From NCBI GenBank assembly GCA_963771295.1, contig CAVYTB010000010.1, positions 62,001-126,000 of the forward strand: a stretch of DNA of 64,000 bases, in the 5' to 3' direction. The notes under the pieces were generated by a model. That model made no database searches and had not been told where the DNA came from. It saw only the letters and a list, made by a program, of their open reading frames with translations. Positions 41,126 through 49,984 of the stretch are shown one piece after another. Both the position numbers and the translations under genes were made by a program. Position 1 is the stretch's first letter. Each line of letters begins with the position of its first letter. Source of the DNA: Acidiferrum sp963771295. Its GTDB lineage: Bacteria > Acidobacteriota > Terriglobia > Acidiferrales > UBA7541.

Positions 41126-42862
41126 ATGGGTGCAATAAGAAAAAAACTGTTCGCGATATTTCTGCTTACAGGCTGCGCAGCGCTGGCAATTCCTGGCGCG
41201 GCGACGGCAAGGCCGCAACAGGCATCGGCAGAAGCAACAACCAACGTCGGGCTGCAACCAATTCTGGAATACATTTCAAAAGGATGGGACACGTTGGCGC
41301 GATCGATGAACGATTGCGCAACGATCGTCGATTCGAAGCTGGCGGCGAAATCCATACTTTACGTTCCGGCAAATCTCGAGATACCGGCAAGCGTGAAGGA
41401 GCTGGAAGCGAAGTGCGGCGTGGAAGTGAAGCCGCTGCCAAAAGTGATTCACAAGCTTGGCGAGATTGATACCAACACATTTTATCCGCACGGAGCGCTG
41501 TACCTGCCGCAGCCGTACGTGGTGCCCGGCGGAAGATTTAACGAGATGTACGGATGGGATAGCTACTTCATCATTCGCGGATTGGAGCAGGCGGGAAAGA
41601 TCGAATTGGCGCGCGGAATGGTGGAAAACTTTTTCTTTGAGATCGAAAATTACGGCGCGGTGCTGAACGCCAACCGTACGTATTACCTGAGCCGGTCGCA
41701 ACCGCCATTTCTGACGTCGATGATTCTGTCGGTACATGACGCGCAGAAAGCGAAAGGCAAGGAAGATCGCGCGTGGCTGGAGCGCGCTTATGGATACGCG
41801 GTGAGAGATCACGCGATGTGGGTGCAAGAGCCGATGCTGGCGGGAAACACGGGGCTGTCGCGCTATTTCGATTTTGGAGAAGGGCCGGCACCGGAGAGTT
41901 TGAAGGACGAAACGGACCATTACAAGAAAGTGGCGGAATATTTTCTGGCGCATCCGGAAGGGCACGTGTACCTGGTGGAGCGCAAGGCGGGGGAAAAGAC
42001 GCCGCTGGGACCCGGAACCGCGTATTCGCTTCAGTTCTGCGACATTCCGAAAACCATGGAGCGGGCAAAATGCGAAGTGCTGGATGAAGTTTCGCTGAGC
42101 CGGGAGTATTACAAAGGCGACCGGTCGATGCGGGAATCGGGATTTGATATTTCGTTTCGCTTCAGCCCGTATGGCGCGGATACGCATCATTTCGCGCCGG
42201 TGTGCCTGAACAGCTTGCTGTACAAGACAGAAACGGACCTGGAACAGATGGGCCGGATGCTGGGAAAAGTTGGGGAGGCGGAGGAGTGGAAGAAACAAGC
42301 GGCGGCGAGGAAGGAAGCGATTCAGAAATATTTGTGGAATGGAGAGAAGGGCGAATATTTCGACTACGATTTCGTGAAGCAGAAGATGTCGACGTACGAA
42401 TATGCGACAACATTTTATCCGTTGTGGGCAGGCGTGCCGTCGAAAGAGCAAGCCGCGGCAGTGTTGAAGACGCTGCCGCATTTCGAGAAGCCCGGCGGAA
42501 TCCTGATGAGTCCGTACGACACGGGCATGCAGTGGGACGCGCCGTTTGCGTGGGCACCGGTTCAACTGGTGGACATCGAAGGGCTGCGGCGGTACGGATT
42601 CACGAATGAGGCGAATCGCACGTCGTATGAGTTTCTGAGCACGGTGGCTGAGAATTTCCGAAAAGATGGGACCATCCGGGAGAAATACAATGCGGTTGAC
42701 CGGTCAACGGATGCGACCGTGAAGGGCGGCTACCAGATTAATGTGGTGGGATTTGGGTGGACGAACGGCGTGTTTTTGGTGTTTCTGAATGAGCTACCGA
42801 CGGAGATGGTGGAGAAGTTGGGGAAGGAACAGGTTACTGCGAAGGCCGCGGCTGCACATTGA
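41126..42862 (+). CDS. treA: Trehalase, family GH37
   Basis: The 578-residue enzyme hydrolyses trehalose to two glucoses. ATG at 41126 with GCGAGGC upstream. A signal peptide is present (KKLFAIFLLTGCAALAIPGA). Both GH37 signatures are present: PGGRFNEMYGWDSYF (motif 1) and QWDAPFAWAPVQL (motif 2), the latter with AFAWAP in place of the usual YPNAWAP. The catalytic Asp in GFDISFRF... and Glu near the C-terminus (IREKYNA) are in the expected parts. Probably periplasmic. It fits with the sugar-degrading genes around it. Length is normal. Confidence 0.93.
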   Translation: MGAIRKKLFAIFLLTGCAALAIPGAATARPQQASAEATTNVGLQPILEYISKGWDTLARSMNDCATIVDSKLAAKSILYVPANLEIPASVKELEAKCGVEVKPLPKVIHKLGEIDTNTFYPHGALYLPQPYVVPGGRFNEMYGWDSYFIIRGLEQAGKIELARGMVENFFFEIENYGAVLNANRTYYLSRSQPPFLTSMILSVHDAQKAKGKEDRAWLERAYGYAVRDHAMWVQEPMLAGNTGLSRYFDFGEGPAPESLKDETDHYKKVAEYFLAHPEGHVYLVERKAGEKTPLGPGTAYSLQFCDIPKTMERAKCEVLDEVSLSREYYKGDRSMRESGFDISFRFSPYGADTHHFAPVCLNSLLYKTETDLEQMGRMLGKVGEAEEWKKQAAARKEAIQKYLWNGEKGEYFDYDFVKQKMSTYEYATTFYPLWAGVPSKEQAAAVLKTLPHFEKPGGILMSPYDTGMQWDAPFAWAPVQLVDIEGLRRYGFTNEANRTSYEFLSTVAENFRKDGTIREKYNAVDRSTDATVKGGYQINVVGFGWTNGVFLVFLNELPTEMVEKLGKEQVTAKAAAAH

Positions 42863-42865
42863 CGA

Positions 42866-42892
42866 AGCAGATCCCTTGCTTCGCTGGGATAA
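42866..42892 (-). repeat. Intergenic repeat family C
   Basis: AGCAGATCCCTTGCTTCGCT then GGGATAACA, just behind the trehalase stop. Confidence 0.55.
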
Positions 42893-43031
42893 CAACGCTA
42901 GGCGCGCGGCGGCTAGGGCTTCAGGGATTGGAGACGGGCCGGAGATGCTGCCATGATCCCTCCGCTTCGCACCAGCAAAAGGCGCCGGTGCTGCAGTCGG
43001 GATGCCAACCTATGCAAACAGTGAGACTTGA

Positions 43032-44093
43032 TTATTGCTGGCGGCTGACTTCGCGCCCTTGGAGCTGCTCGGCTAGCTTCAGTTCGCGTTCGGCGTCTTC
43101 CGCACGGCCGAGGTCGCGGTAAGCCTGGCCTAGCAGATGGTGCGAAATGGAATTGTTGGGATCCATGCTGATGGCGCGTTGCAGGGCGCGCGCGGCAAGC
43201 AGCGGCTCACCTTTTTTCTGCAGCACTTTACCCATGAGGATGTAGGGGCCGGTGGAAGTGGGATCCAGCCAAATGGACCGCTGCAGAAGCTTCTCTGCTT
43301 CATCGAATTTCTGGATGCGCGTGTAAGCATCGCCGAGTTTGTAGAGCGCGACAGGGTTGGCGGGATTGACGGCCACTTCCTGCTCGAGTTGCGCGACCGC
43401 TTCGGGAATTTTGGACTGGTAGAGATAAAGTTCGCCGAGCAACTGGTGGGCGAGGGGAAGCTTGGGATCGAGGGCCACCGCTTTCAGGCCGTATTCCTCA
43501 GCAATGGGGCCGAAATCGAGACGAAGCAACATACGAGCGGCAAACAGATACGCCGCGGCGGAATCCGGCGGCACACCAAACATTTTGGCGAACGCTGCGC
43601 GCCCCTCGGAATATTTTTTGGTTTGCACATAGGCGACGCCAAGGATGTAGGCGGCGTCGACATTCGCGCGGGGGTACCAGGTCTGCACTTTTTCGAGATA
43701 AGGGATGGCGTCGGCAGGCTTACCCGCTAGATACAGCGAAAGGCCGGTGAGCTGAACGACCTCGCCATCGTTGGGCTCTTCTTTTTGTGCGGCTTGCAGG
43801 CTACGCACGGCGCTGGGATAGTCGCCCTTCTTGTAGTACGCGACGCCGAGTTCGTGATCGAGGCCTTTAGGCGGAGGAGTCTGCGTCTGCAAAGCCGTGA
43901 GAGCGGAGATGGCTTCGTCGTATTTGCCCTGCTGCAACAGCTTACGCGCGGAGTCGTAGGTTGGATCAGGTGTGGCTGAAGCGGTGGGCTGCGCTGCCGA
44001 GGAGGCGTCGGGCGTTTGCGCTTGCGCGATGAGATGCGGGATGAATGCGGAGAAAAGGGTGACCAGAACGAGAACCGCGAGACGAACCTTCAT
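43032..44093 (-). CDS. Secreted TPR protein
   Basis: The 353-residue protein starts at MKVRLAVLVLVTLFSAFIPH, a signal peptide, then a low-complexity Ala/Pro/Thr stretch. About eight TPR units follow (residues 45-345), e.g. AISALTALQTQTPPPKGLDH and AVRSLQAAQKEEPNDGEVVQ. Divergent from the CRTAC1 gene at 44232, with 138 bases between. TPR proteins of this kind often accompany CRTAC1 proteins in acidobacteria. Role unknown. Confidence 0.82.
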   Translation of the reverse strand: MKVRLAVLVLVTLFSAFIPHLIAQAQTPDASSAAQPTASATPDPTYDSARKLLQQGKYDEAISALTALQTQTPPPKGLDHELGVAYYKKGDYPSAVRSLQAAQKEEPNDGEVVQLTGLSLYLAGKPADAIPYLEKVQTWYPRANVDAAYILGVAYVQTKKYSEGRAAFAKMFGVPPDSAAAYLFAARMLLRLDFGPIAEEYGLKAVALDPKLPLAHQLLGELYLYQSKIPEAVAQLEQEVAVNPANPVALYKLGDAYTRIQKFDEAEKLLQRSIWLDPTSTGPYILMGKVLQKKGEPLLAARALQRAISMDPNNSISHHLLGQAYRDLGRAEDAERELKLAEQLQGREVSRQQ

Positions 44094-44231
44094 GGCTACG
44101 CAACACTCCACTGCGTCAGAGTAATTTAAGCACAAAAAGAGGAGCGGCGTGAGCTTGCCGTGAGTTGCGTATTTCTGTGAGACTTAGAAGAGTCAACGGA
44201 GGTTGAGCGTACAAACGTAACTGCCGAACTC

Positions 44232-45977
44232 ATGAACCTTTTCAAATTCCATCGGAAGATTGGGCGAAGAATTCAAGGGATTGCTGCAAGCGCGCTGGCG
44301 TTGCTGGCAGGAACCTTGGTCGGACAGCAACCCGCGGCGAGTCAGGACGCGAAATCGATTGTATTTTTCAAGGACGAAGCGGCGAAAGCGGGCCTGGTGG
44401 CAAAGAACGTGTTCGGGGGCGTGGACACGAAGAGATACATCATTGAGACGACCGGCACGGGCGTGGCGGTGTTCGATTACGACAATGATGGATGGCCAGA
44501 TATTTTTATTGTGAACGGGACGACGCTGGAAAGTGTACCCGGGCCGGGAGCGCCGACGAGCCACCTGTATCATAACAATCACGACGGAACGTTTACGGAT
44601 GTGACCGAGAAGGCCGGGGTGACGCACTCCGGTTGGGGACAAGGCGTATGCGTAGGGGATTATGACAACGACGGATTCGAAGATTTCTACGTGACGTATT
44701 ACGGGAAGAACGTCCTGTATCACAACAACGGCAACGGAACATTTACTGATGTGAGCGAGAAGGCGGGCGTTGCGGGCACCGGCGGCGCGTGGGGAAGCGG
44801 CTGCGCGTTTTTGGATTACGATCGGGACGGCAAGGTGGATTTGTTTGTGGCGACGTATGTGGACTTTGATGTGAAGACCGCGCCGAAGCCGGGCGAACGC
44901 TCGGAATGCTTGTGGAAGGGCGTGCCGGTGATGTGTGGACCACGCGGGCTGCCGTGGTCGCCGAATATTCTGTATCACAACCGGGGAGATGGAACATTCG
45001 AAGATGTGACGAAGAAGGCTCACATCGACAAGACTAATGGGCACTATGCGCTGAGCGCTTCGCCGATCGACTACGACGACGACGGTTGGCCGGACATTTT
45101 TGTGGCTTGCGACAGCACGCCGAGCATTCTGTATCACAACAACAAGGACGGAACATTTACGGATACGGCGGTGTCCGCGGGAGCTGCGTTTAACGAAGAT
45201 GGCAAAGAGCAGGCCGGGATGGGATCGACGATTGGCGATTACAACGGCGACGGCCACCTGGACATTTTCAAAACGAATTTTTCCGACGACACTTCAACGC
45301 TTTATCGCAACAACGGCAATGGAACGTTTGACGACACCACGTTCGCGGCCGGACTGGGCCTGCACACGCAATATCTGGGCTGGGGCACGATGTTTCTGGA
45401 CGCGGAGAACAGCGGCTGGCCAGACTTGATTCTGGTGAACGGGCACGTGTATCCGGAAGTAGACAAGCAGCACCTGGGCAGCAATTACGAAGAACCGCGG
45501 CTGTTCTATCACAACAAAGGCGATGGCACGTTCAGCGAAATTTCAGCCAGCGCCGGACCGGGTTTGACCACACCGAGTTCTTCGCGCGGCCTGGCCATCG
45601 GCGATTTCTGGAATGACGGCAAGTTGTCCGTGTTGGTAAGCAACATGAACGCGCCGCCCAGCTTGCTGATCAACCAGGTGAAGAATGGAAATCACTGGGT
45701 AGCGATCAAGACCGAGGGAGTGAAATCGAATCGCGACGGGCTTGGGGCGCGGATTCGGGTGAAGGCAGGGACGCGCCTCCTGGTCGATGAGGTGCGCAGC
45801 GGATCGAGTTACATTTCGAATAACGACCGGCGAGTGCATTTTGGGCTGGGCAGCGTGGCGCAGATCGATTGGATTGAGATTCGCTGGCCGAGCGGGTTGA
45901 CGGAAACGTTTGAGAAGCCGGGGGCGGACCGGATTTTGGAATTGAAAGAGGGTGTGGGAAAAGTGGTGGCGAAGTAG
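44232..45977 (+). CDS. CRTAC1 family protein with FG-GAP and ASPIC/UnbV domains
   Basis: A 581-residue secreted protein with a signal peptide-like N-terminus (ASALALLAGTLVG). It has at least six FG-GAP/VCBS calcium-binding repeats, e.g. VFDYDNDGWPDIFIVNG and GDYDNDGFEDFYVTYYG, which should form a seven-bladed beta-propeller. The C-terminal ~70 residues (ASPIC/UnbV domain) include IKTEGVKSNRDGLGARIRV and HFGLGSVAQIDWIEIRWPSG. Proteins of this group are common in Acidobacteria and Planctomycetes and are thought to be involved in surface adhesion or polysaccharide binding. A near relative is encoded at 48062-49921. Confidence 0.88.
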   Translation: MNLFKFHRKIGRRIQGIAASALALLAGTLVGQQPAASQDAKSIVFFKDEAAKAGLVAKNVFGGVDTKRYIIETTGTGVAVFDYDNDGWPDIFIVNGTTLESVPGPGAPTSHLYHNNHDGTFTDVTEKAGVTHSGWGQGVCVGDYDNDGFEDFYVTYYGKNVLYHNNGNGTFTDVSEKAGVAGTGGAWGSGCAFLDYDRDGKVDLFVATYVDFDVKTAPKPGERSECLWKGVPVMCGPRGLPWSPNILYHNRGDGTFEDVTKKAHIDKTNGHYALSASPIDYDDDGWPDIFVACDSTPSILYHNNKDGTFTDTAVSAGAAFNEDGKEQAGMGSTIGDYNGDGHLDIFKTNFSDDTSTLYRNNGNGTFDDTTFAAGLGLHTQYLGWGTMFLDAENSGWPDLILVNGHVYPEVDKQHLGSNYEEPRLFYHNKGDGTFSEISASAGPGLTTPSSSRGLAIGDFWNDGKLSVLVSNMNAPPSLLINQVKNGNHWVAIKTEGVKSNRDGLGARIRVKAGTRLLVDEVRSGSSYISNNDRRVHFGLGSVAQIDWIEIRWPSGLTETFEKPGADRILELKEGVGKVVAK

Positions 45978-46077
45978 TGGATGATTGTTACGGGGATCAG
46001 GGATCGGCAATCAGGGATCAGGAAGCTAGCGACAAAAGGCTTGGCGCTGGAAGTCGATCCTCTTGTTGCGGCAATCG

Positions 46078-46110
46078 AAGAGAGATTCCTCGCTTCGCTC
46101 GGAATGACAA
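46078..46110 (-). repeat. Intergenic repeat family C
   Basis: AAGAGAGATTCCTCGCTTCG then CTCGGAATGACA. Confidence 0.65.
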
Positions 46111-46214
46111 ATTACATTATGTCACCGTTGCTCACCTCGGTGACTTCGTTCGGAATTGCAACCCTAGTCTCCTTCAATGCTAATCAGGGCGCAGAAAAAA
46201 AACGCAAAAAACAT

Positions 46215-46268
46215 TTCCTCAGGGGCTAAAGCCCAATAATGGCCAAGCGGTTTGTTGTCGGAGCTAAA
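46215..46268 (+). repeat. Left part of an interrupted repeat family E copy
   Basis: GGGGCTAAAGCCCAATAATG leads to TTGTCGGAGCTAAAAG. The left hairpin arm is GTCGGAGC (46257-46264). The right arm GCTCCGAC is found only at 46788-46795. Confidence 0.6.
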
Positions 46269-46800
46269 AGTCTTTGAGAACTATTTCGCCGCTAACGCCT
46301 CGCGGAACCGCATTGACACCGAGCAAGCGCTGCGCGATGCGCGGGCGCGCATCCGGCGGGACGTTCGTCGCTGGCAGCAGCAGTGCGATGCTGACGATCC
46401 GAACGAGGGCGCTGGCAACGAGGTGGACCGCACCGTGATGGAGCGGCTGGAGCAGCAGGGGATTCCCGAGCGGCTCGAACGGTTGCGCAAGTCGGGTCTG
46501 AAGAAAATGTCGCGGAGCGATCCGGACAGCCGTTTTCTGCGCGAGCGGGGCGGGTTCACATTGGGCTACACCGCGACGCTGGCGGTCAGCGAGGATCACC
46601 TGATTGTGGCGCAGCAACTCGGTCAAGCGGCCACGGACAACGAGTTGTTGGTGCCCATGGTGGATCTGCTGGAACAGCAGTGCCGCGAGCGGCCGCAACG
46701 AGTGAGCGCCGACAGTGGTTTTTTCTCTGTGGCGAACTTGCAAGCGATGGAGGAGCGCAGCATCGATGCGTACGTGCAGACAATAACGCTCCGACCCCTG
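46258..46800 (+). pseudogene. IS1182/IS4-like transposase fragment
   Basis: A ~175-residue stretch shows DDE-transposase features: a basic helical part (RDARARIRRDVRRWQQQCDA), then SRSDPDSRFLRERGGFTLGY with TATLAVSEDHLIVAQQLGQ and the second Asp region RVSADSGFFSVANLQAMEER. This order (SDPDSR...GY...AD.GFF) matches the IS1182-type family. The N-terminus and the C-terminus with the catalytic Glu are missing. The frame then runs into unrelated sequence antisense to the GH130 gene. It is a remnant, without terminal inverted repeats. Its ends fall in a palindromic repeat of family E. Confidence 0.75.
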
Positions 46801-46842
46801 AAAAACAGAGTTTTTCCGGGTGAAAGGCGGCCGCTACACGTT

Positions 46843-47841
46843 TTATTTCGTAATGAGCTGATGCGTTTCGGCTACGCCTACGTATTTGTCGGCGCCGCCG
46901 TAGTAGAAAAGGAAGCGGTCGGATTGCTTGAGTATTCCTTCGACGAAGACGACGTTGGGAACCTGCCCCACTTTTTCCCATTGGAGTTGCGGCTCGAAAA
47001 AGGGCTGCTCGGAGCGATAGAGAAGCTTACTGGGATCCTTGCGGTCGAACACAGCGATGCCCGTGCGATAGACGAGATTGTCGTCGGCGCCGTTGTAAAT
47101 CAGCACAATTCCTTCAGGTGTGAGAATCGGCGGCGGGCCGGGCTCGACGACACGCGAATCGAATTTTCCCGGACGCGCCGGGAGCACGGGGATCTCTGTC
47201 GCTTCGGTCCAGTGCAGCAAGTCGTAGGAGTGCGCAAGGCCCATCTCGTCTTTGTGATCGCGCGAAGTGCCCAGCCAGTACATCCAATATCTGCCATCAA
47301 TCTTTTCGGTGAGAATGGCGCCGGACTTGGTCCATTCAACGTTCCACTTGCCTTTGTACGCGGGAAGAAGAATGCCTTTGCGATCCCAGTGAATGAGATC
47401 ACGTGAAGTGGCAAGGCATAACTGCGCGTCCTTTTTGTTGTAGCCGGTGTAGGTCATGTAATAAAGGCTGTCGACTTTGACCAGCCGCGGATCCTCGACG
47501 CCTCCGCCCATTTCATAGGGCGCTTCAGGAGCGAAAATCGGCTCAGGCTTGCGCGTGAAGTGAATGCCATCGGTGCTGTCGGCGTAGCCAATACGCGAGA
47601 CGCCATCGGCATCCTGCGAACGATAGAGCATGACGACTTTGTCGCCGTGACGAATGACGGCGGGGTTGAATGTGCCGGCGGATTCCCACGATGTGCCTTG
47701 CGGAGAAATCACGGGCGTTTGGGAGACACGATTCCAGAGTGCTTGATCAGCCGCGGCTAGCAGGAAAGTTGTGGTGGAGAGAAGGGCGATCAGAAGGACT
47801 AACGGGCGCGGTTTGCGTGGCACCGGAAATCGATTCGTCAT
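46843..47841 (-). CDS. GH130-like glycosidase/phosphorylase
   Basis: The 332-residue protein starts at ATG 47841, with GGAGG six bases upstream. An N-terminal hydrophobic segment (LVLLIALLSTTTFLLAA) is a signal peptide or anchor. The five-bladed propeller fold is suggested by repeated strand pairs with VVMLYRSQDADGVSRIGYAD, GVEDPRLVKVDSLYYMTYTG and AHSYDLLHWTEA. The GVEDPR motif is typical for GH130 beta-mannoside phosphorylases and hydrolases. An extracytoplasmic location is consistent with a mannoside hydrolase rather than a phosphorylase. Substrate not certain; could also be GH43/GH32-like. It lies between the two CRTAC1 genes. A weak stem (GAAAAAC/GTTTTTC) sits downstream. Confidence 0.78.
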   Translation of the reverse strand: MTNRFPVPRKPRPLVLLIALLSTTTFLLAAADQALWNRVSQTPVISPQGTSWESAGTFNPAVIRHGDKVVMLYRSQDADGVSRIGYADSTDGIHFTRKPEPIFAPEAPYEMGGGVEDPRLVKVDSLYYMTYTGYNKKDAQLCLATSRDLIHWDRKGILLPAYKGKWNVEWTKSGAILTEKIDGRYWMYWLGTSRDHKDEMGLAHSYDLLHWTEATEIPVLPARPGKFDSRVVEPGPPPILTPEGIVLIYNGADDNLVYRTGIAVFDRKDPSKLLYRSEQPFFEPQLQWEKVGQVPNVVFVEGILKQSDRFLFYYGGADKYVGVAETHQLITK

Positions 47842-47894
47842 GGGCGGCCTCCGGGAGGAACTATAACGCAGGAGGCTGCGCTGGGAGGCGGAAA

Positions 47895-47924
47895 AGCAGA
47901 TTCCTCGCTTCGCTCGGAATGACA
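47895..47924 (-). repeat. Intergenic repeat family C
   Basis: AGCAGATTCCTCGCTTCGCT then CGGAATGACA. Confidence 0.65.
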
Positions 47925-48024
47925 ATATTGGAGTTGGGAATGCGATGGTTTGGGATTGGGAATGAAATGATTTGAGGTTTAGGACGATTGGAGAACTTTG
48001 GGAGGCTCGGTTGCAGCGCGATTG

Positions 48025-48056
48025 AAAAAGCGATGGCAAGCCACCGCGCTCCACAG
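48025..48056 (-). repeat. Intergenic repeat family D
   Basis: AAAAGCGATGGCAAGCCACC then GCGCTCCACA. Confidence 0.55.
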
Positions 48057-48061
48057 CCGGC

Positions 48062-49921
48062 TTATTTTTTGGGGTACGTTGCGTTGCGGACGATGCCTTC
48101 GCCTTCTTTAACGTAGATTACCTGATTAGGCTTGATATCTTTCAGGGTGTCGACGGCGCCGCTGGGCCACTTGATTTCGAGCAGATCGACTTTTTCCGCT
48201 TTGCCGATGCCGAAGTGCACGCGCAAATCGCTCTGCGAGAAATAGCCGCCACCGCTGCGCACTTCATCGATTTGCGAATGCGGCTTGGCTTCACCGGGAA
48301 TTTGCGCCACGCAACGAAGGCGCGCGCCAATGCCGCTGCGGTTGGACTTGGTGCCAATGGTGCGAACCTTGAGCCAGTTGTGCTTCAAGGTGGAATCACA
48401 ACGCACCAAGCGCGGCACATCGTTCACGCAGTTGATGACGAAATCGATGTCGCCGTCATTGTCGAAATCGCCAAAAGCGCAGCCACGCGAGGCAGACGGT
48501 TCGGAAATGCCGGGGCCAGCTTCTTCGGAAACATCGGCGAAATGGCTGTTGTGCAGATTGTGGTACAGCAATTTGCGCTGCGCGTAGCCGGCTTCGGTGC
48601 GCAATTGCTCGACTTCCGGGTAGACGTGGCCATTGCAGATGAGGATGTCGGGCCAACCGTCGTTGTCGAAATCGAAAAAACCAACGCCCCAGCTTAGATA
48701 TTGCGTGTGGCGGCCAAGTCCCGCGGGGAAAGTGGCGTCTTCAAAGGTGGCGGCGCCGAGGTTGTGGTAGAGCGAAGGAGTGTCGCCGGCAAAATTTGTT
48801 TTCACGAGATCCAGATTGCCGTCGAGGTCGTAATCGCCGGCAGAAATACCCATGCCGGCTTGCGGCTTGCCATCGGCGCTGAGAGCGCACCCGGCATCAA
48901 TGGCGATGTCCTGAAATTTTCCATTTTTCAAATTCTGGTACAGGGCACTGGCGGTGGAATCGTCGGCAACATAAATGTCGGGCCAGCCGTCGTTATCGAG
49001 ATCGGCGGTGAGAACGCCGAGCCCGTAGGTGCCGTTGGCGTTGGTGATGCCGGAAGCTTCCGAAACGTCGGTGAACGTGCCGTCGCCATTATTGTGGAAG
49101 AGAATATTCTTGCCGCCGTTCATGCCCGGAGGGCCGCAGGCAACCATCACGCCTTTGTAAAGGCAGGGGCCGGATTCCGGGACGGGAGCGGTGGCGAGAT
49201 CCATGTCGATGTAGTTGGCGATGAAAAGGTCGAGCTTGCCGTCGCGATCATAGTCGACGAAGGCGCAACCGGTGTTCCAGCGCTTGCCGTCGGTGGCGAC
49301 GCCCGCTTTGGCGGTGACATCGGTAAACGTGCCATTTCCATTGTTGTGGTACAGAACGTTTTTGCCGAAGTAGGAGACGAAGAGATCGTCGAAGCCGTCG
49401 TTGTCGTAGTCGCCGACGCAGACAGCTTGTCCCCAGCCGGAATGAACCAGGCCAGCTTGCGTGGTAACATCGGTGAAAGTGCCATCGCGATTATTTTTGT
49501 ACAGGCGATTGGTGGGCTCCTGTCCTGCGGGAAAGCCCTCAAGGCGCGTGCCGTTTACCAGGAAAATATCGAGCCAGCCATCGTTGTCGTAGTCATAGAA
49601 AGCGACGCCGCAACCCGTGGTTTCCAACAGATATTTGTTTTTGTGCTCGCCGCCAAAAATCATTTTGGTGTTGAGCCCAGCTTCCTTGGCAACATTGACG
49701 AAATTGACGCCGAGGGGCGCGGACGGGGGAGCCGTGGCTTGTTGAGGCGATTTGCCGGCAGTGTCCTGAAGAAAGGACGGCACTTTAGGCGGCCAGGCGA
49801 ACGAAAGAATACTTTCGAGCGGGAGAACCAGAGCCGAGCGGCTGAGCGATTTCAGAAACCTGCGGCGTGACGAAGACAAAAGGTCGATACCTTCCCAGCT
49901 TTCGCTTGTGCTAGACTCCAC
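48062..49921 (-). CDS. CRTAC1 family protein with FG-GAP and ASPIC/UnbV domains
   Basis: A 619-residue paralogue of the 44232 protein. A Tat-type N-terminus is likely: SSRRRFLKSLSRSALVLPL. FG-GAP repeats are seen, e.g. FYDYDNDGWLDIFLVNG and GDYDNDGFDDLFVSYFG, followed by ASPIC/UnbV (KSNRSGIGARLRCVAQIPG, then VHFGIGKAEKVDLLEIKWPSG). Calcium-binding acidic loops recur. The gene lies 63 bases from the divergent amylo-glucosidase-like gene, with an A/T-rich TTTTATATTAA between them that may supply both promoters. Ends 220 bases before the GH130-like gene in the same direction. Confidence 0.88.
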   Translation of the reverse strand: MESSTSESWEGIDLLSSSRRRFLKSLSRSALVLPLESILSFAWPPKVPSFLQDTAGKSPQQATAPPSAPLGVNFVNVAKEAGLNTKMIFGGEHKNKYLLETTGCGVAFYDYDNDGWLDIFLVNGTRLEGFPAGQEPTNRLYKNNRDGTFTDVTTQAGLVHSGWGQAVCVGDYDNDGFDDLFVSYFGKNVLYHNNGNGTFTDVTAKAGVATDGKRWNTGCAFVDYDRDGKLDLFIANYIDMDLATAPVPESGPCLYKGVMVACGPPGMNGGKNILFHNNGDGTFTDVSEASGITNANGTYGLGVLTADLDNDGWPDIYVADDSTASALYQNLKNGKFQDIAIDAGCALSADGKPQAGMGISAGDYDLDGNLDLVKTNFAGDTPSLYHNLGAATFEDATFPAGLGRHTQYLSWGVGFFDFDNDGWPDILICNGHVYPEVEQLRTEAGYAQRKLLYHNLHNSHFADVSEEAGPGISEPSASRGCAFGDFDNDGDIDFVINCVNDVPRLVRCDSTLKHNWLKVRTIGTKSNRSGIGARLRCVAQIPGEAKPHSQIDEVRSGGGYFSQSDLRVHFGIGKAEKVDLLEIKWPSGAVDTLKDIKPNQVIYVKEGEGIVRNATYPKK

Positions 49922-49984
49922 TCAATTCTTTTATATTAACCGGCCTGCGATTTTGCAAGTCGACCCACAGGCAGACTGAATCGC

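Noticed and set aside
46798..46842. C-terminal continuation of the transposase frame past 46800
   Set aside because: Beyond the right hairpin arm the frame runs into a B-like repeat and then into the antisense of the GH130-like gene, with no transposase likeness.
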